Below are positions 4,689-6,814 of a DNA stretch of 6,814 bases, one piece after another. The number at the start of each line of letters is the position of its first letter. The first letter of the stretch is position 1. This stretch comes from Bacteroidales bacterium (GTDB lineage Bacteria; Bacteroidota; Bacteroidia; Bacteroidales; Muribaculaceae): assembly GCA_030526455.1 (NCBI GenBank), contig JAUNCU010000154.1, forward strand, positions 1 through 6,814. The letters run 5' to 3'. Under the pieces are notes generated by a model. It made no database searches. It was not told the origin of the DNA and saw only the letters and a list, made by a program, of their open reading frames with translations. Made by a program: the position numbers and the translations under genes.

Positions 4689-6401
4689 ATGCAAGCATTT
4701 TACAAACTCTTGATGATAAATGCGATTCTTGCGCTGTGTGGCTTCTCGGTGTGGGCGCAGGATAATGAAAATGAATTTCAGCGTGTGGCTACGCGCGTGC
4801 TGAAGCAGTATGAAGATCCCGATATCATGCCCGACACCACTGGGCGCAACGCCTTGTGGGACGGTGGCGCCTACTTCGGGGTGGGCAGCAACGGACGCAT
4901 CATGCCCAGCGCCAATTTCCGCTACAAGCGCGGCAAGATGGTGTTCACGGGCAATGTGGCCATGGAAATCGCCGACCGCAACTCGAGCAAGCAAGACGAC
5001 ACGTGGAACGCCGACCGCTACAGCCAGACGGCCAACACCGACATTCACCGAAAATACGAGCAGGCCGACGCCTCGGTGCGCGTCGACTACTATCCCAGCC
5101 TTGCCGACTGCTTCTCCTTCGGGCTGCTGGAAAACTTCAACCACACGCGCCGCAATGAGGAGGCCGTCACCACCTTCTACGACGAAGCGGGCGCCGAGTT
5201 GAGCGCCACCATCGCCAAGCAACTCAACGTGAACCGCAACCAGAAGTCGGGCGCGCTGCTGCAGTGGAAACACCTCTTCGCCAGCAAGGCGATGCTCATG
5301 GCGCGCATGAATCTGCGCTACCTCTACCAGAAGATTGCCGTCGACAAGGAGACGTGGAAGCAACTCGCCGACCACAGCACATCGCAGGCCGAGGAAAAGT
5401 GGAGCAAGTTCACGCCCTACGCTCAAGTGAGATACCAGTCGCAAAACTGGGGCGGATTCACCTTCAGCGCCGATGAGCGACTCACCCTCGAGCGAATGAA
5501 GGTGACCGACCTCGCCGCCGACTTCCGCTACCACAGCACCACCAGCACCACAAAACTCAGCCTCGACTACAGCCGCTCGTCCATTCGCCTCTATGCCACC
5601 GGTGGCTACGAATTTTACCGCAACACCATCGACGAAGTGTCGCGCTCCCACAACGACTGGGTGTTCAAGGCTGGAGCCAAGTGGAAGATGAGCAAGCAAC
5701 TCACCGCCGAAGTATCCTTCGACCGCTCCTTCACCCGCCCCACCTATTCGCAATTCTACGACAAGAAGCACCTGGGCTCATCGCTGGGCACCTATGTGAT
5801 TGGTAACCGCAACCTTAACTCTTCGGTCAAGAGCCAGCACAAGTTTGCGCTCGCCTATAAGCCCAAGCGCCAAATCGACTTGGCGCTGGAGGTGATGTAT
5901 GAGAAAATTGACCGCGACATCACGCAGGTGTCGGGCTATGACGAAGAAGAGCAAACTTCCTTCAAAACCTGGATCAACGATGCCAATTACAACAACGTGC
6001 ACCTCGCCTTCGACGGCAAGTGGCTGCTAGGGCCGCTCGACCTCCGCTGGCACATGAAAGCCAAGCACATCACCTACGAGGGCGAGAACGTAAACGACGA
6101 GCAGCGCTGGTCGTGGTATTTCAAGATACGCCCCGAAGTGGCGCTCGGCTATGGATGGAAAGTGGCAGGCGCAGTGTATTACACCGGCAAGGAAGTGCAC
6201 CGCACCCACACCGAAGCCGCCTACACCTACGTCTCGCTCCGCGCCGTGAAAGAAATAGGCGCATGGGCGCTCTATGCATTTGTGCAAGACATCTTCGAGC
6301 GCCGCCGCCACGATGCCACCCATTCCACCACCAACGCCGTAATCACCCGCACCGACCAAGGCTCAAGAGCCGCCATCATCGGCGCCTCCTACACCTTCTG
6401 A
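4689..6401 (+). CDS. Outer-membrane beta-barrel protein, TonB-receptor-like, without a plug domain
   Basis: From the ATG at 4689 the product is 570 residues. Residues 1-23 form a signal peptide (K6, hydrophobic 7-21, likely cut after VWA at 23). The mature part shows the alternating aromatic and polar strands of a barrel and ends in a terminal phenylalanine (SYTF), the usual C-terminal signal for the BAM machinery. Residues about 343-390 (SFDRSFTRPTYSQF, then GNRNLNSSVKSQHKFALAY) resemble the 'RP...Y....GNPNLKPE' segment of TonB-dependent receptor barrels of the OMP_b-brl_3 type (PF14905). Typical receptors of that kind have an N-terminal carboxypeptidase-like domain and a plug and run to about 800 residues; I see neither here. 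No frame remnant of a plug lies upstream, because the ATPase gene occupies that DNA. Upstream in-frame ATGs (4545, 4626) are less likely since they would bury the signal peptide. Substrate unknown; a passive porin or surface role is possible. Confidence 0.88.
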   Translation: MQAFYKLLMINAILALCGFSVWAQDNENEFQRVATRVLKQYEDPDIMPDTTGRNALWDGGAYFGVGSNGRIMPSANFRYKRGKMVFTGNVAMEIADRNSSKQDDTWNADRYSQTANTDIHRKYEQADASVRVDYYPSLADCFSFGLLENFNHTRRNEEAVTTFYDEAGAELSATIAKQLNVNRNQKSGALLQWKHLFASKAMLMARMNLRYLYQKIAVDKETWKQLADHSTSQAEEKWSKFTPYAQVRYQSQNWGGFTFSADERLTLERMKVTDLAADFRYHSTTSTTKLSLDYSRSSIRLYATGGYEFYRNTIDEVSRSHNDWVFKAGAKWKMSKQLTAEVSFDRSFTRPTYSQFYDKKHLGSSLGTYVIGNRNLNSSVKSQHKFALAYKPKRQIDLALEVMYEKIDRDITQVSGYDEEEQTSFKTWINDANYNNVHLAFDGKWLLGPLDLRWHMKAKHITYEGENVNDEQRWSWYFKIRPEVALGYGWKVAGAVYYTGKEVHRTHTEAAYTYVSLRAVKEIGAWALYAFVQDIFERRRHDATHSTTNAVITRTDQGSRAAIIGASYTF

Positions 6402-6434
6402 CAGTTCGGCAATACCCTCAGTGGCTCTGAAAAA

Positions 6435-6556
6435 GGGGAGGCCTTCTGCCTGGCGCGGGGGTGTGTCAAAACGTAGAATAAGATAAATTTCCCGATTTTG
6501 GGCGTATTTGTAAATTTTGACACATCCCCCTACCACATTCTGGGTTTTGCCTCCCC
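6435..6556. repeat. Nested inverted repeat, MITE-like or minus-strand terminator-like
   Basis: The outer arms are GGGGAGGC (6435-6442) and GCCTCCCC (6549-6556). The inner arms are GGGGGTGTGTCAAAA (6457-6471) and TTTTGACACA-T-CCCCC (6515-6530), which pair over 15 bp with one bulged T. The core is AT-rich. Read on the minus strand, the outer 3' arm is followed directly by five T (6434-6430), so the whole 122-base structure could act as an intrinsic terminator for leftward transcription. The inner arms also look like terminal inverted repeats of a small mobile element, but no target duplication is visible. It begins 33 bases after the barrel gene's stop. Confidence 0.7.
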
Positions 6557-6592
6557 TCTCTGTTCCGTTTCCCTGCTGCAACAATTTTACTA

Positions 6593-6600
6593 CAAAGTTA
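6593..6600 (-). promoter_or_regulatory. Possible -7 box pointing left into the nested inverted repeat
   Basis: The minus strand reads TAACTTTG, a match to TAnnTTTG, but no TTG element lies 19-21 bp upstream. A transcript starting near 6586 and ending at the T run at 6434-6430 would be about 155 bases. With only one of the two promoter elements present this is tentative. Confidence 0.25.
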
Positions 6601-6700
6601 ATCTTCATGGAAATTCCATTGGGGGGAGGCTGTCCGAGAACTGAGGTTTCTACCATAACCGACCCTCTCCGAGGCTCTTTCCTTTGTTTTTCCTTATCTC

Positions 6701-6740
6701 CAAGCCGCGCTCGCGAATTGCTTCGCAATTCACTCGCTTG
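6701..6740. repeat. Hairpin with GAATTGC arms inside a CAAGC/GCTTG pair
   Basis: GAATTGC (6715-6721) and GCAATTC (6725-6731) form a perfect 7-bp stem with a 3-base loop. CAAGC (6701-6705) and GCTTG (6736-6740) form an outer pair with unequal spacers of 9 and 4 bases. No T run follows in either direction, so a terminator is unlikely; an extragenic repeat unit is the simplest reading. Confidence 0.55.
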
Positions 6741-6814
6741 CATGGAGTTAACCATAATAAGAGGGTGTTGCAGAACCTCATATCTCTAAAATATCTTAAA
6801 GTCTCAACTTTCTT

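Larger units (their letters stand above)
6402..6814. other. Gene-free, inverted-repeat-rich right end
   Basis: This 413-base stretch after the barrel gene has no frame I would call a gene. It contains the nested inverted repeat at 6435-6556, a third copy of the same GGGGAGGC block at 6623-6630, a small palindrome ATGGAA-A-TTCCAT (6607-6619), a hairpin at 6701-6740, and two 7-bp inverted blocks (TGAGGTT 6642-6648 with AACCTCA 6774-6780; ACCCTCT 6662-6668 with AGAGGGT 6760-6766). The density suggests an inserted or dispersed repeat element rather than ordinary spacer. I could not identify a transposase or target-site duplication. Confidence 0.6.

Noticed and set aside
4671..5771. Long open frame (366 codons) on the minus strand opposite the barrel gene
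   Set aside because: It is an antisense shadow in GC-rich DNA: repetitive Val/Gly/Ala/Glu composition, no promoter box, and the plus-strand gene has a signal peptide and a terminal Phe.
6363..6755. Minus-strand frame of 130 codons at the right end
   Set aside because: It overlaps the end of the barrel gene, runs through the nested inverted repeat and the hairpin at 6701-6740, and has no promoter at its start or domain signal; it looks like a chance frame in a repeat element.
6517..6789. Plus-strand frame of 90 codons at the right end
   Set aside because: It starts inside an inverted-repeat arm, crosses several palindromes and has no family resemblance.

Overview
The window most likely comes from a member of the Bacteroidota, probably Bacteroidales of the Prevotella or Muribaculaceae kind. 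Three things suggest this. First, four genes are preceded by the same TATCTTTG box, which fits the Bacteroidota -7 consensus TAnnTTTG; two of the four also have a TTG element 19-20 bp upstream. Second, the leaders are A-rich and lack an obvious Shine-Dalgarno sequence. Third, the gene content fits: a TonB-receptor-like outer-membrane barrel and two different ATPase families common in this phylum. The genus cannot be fixed from the sequence alone.

Layout. The left half reads leftward. It holds the first 17 codons of a gene cut by the window edge (probably an AAA-ATPase_like protein), then an SLC13-type permease with a strong intrinsic terminator (153-203), then trpS (tryptophanyl-tRNA synthetase). 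A second hairpin (1552-1596) separates trpS from the permease. The 361-base divergent gap (2764-3124) holds the trpS promoter, a C-rich stretch able to form a G-quadruplex on the minus strand, and a regular array of four alternating copies of a 16-bp element that abuts the next promoter. The right half reads rightward. It holds a lone ATPase with a winged-helix domain and a PD-(D/E)XK-like C-terminus, then a plug-less outer-membrane beta-barrel protein with its own promoter starting three bases after the ATPase stop. The last 413 bases (6402-6814) have no convincing gene and are full of inverted repeats.

How the parts relate. trpS is housekeeping, and the permease and barrel are ordinary transport or envelope genes. 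No shared pathway links them. The unusual unit is the ATPase gene with its repeat array. The gene is visibly more AT-rich than its neighbours, its protein combines an ATPase, a predicted DNA-binding winged helix and a nuclease-like fold, and the array sits directly against its -33 element with spacings close to whole helical turns. My best hypothesis is an autoregulated, horizontally acquired ATPase/nuclease module of unknown function. The architecture is read from the sequence; the regulatory role and transfer are inference.
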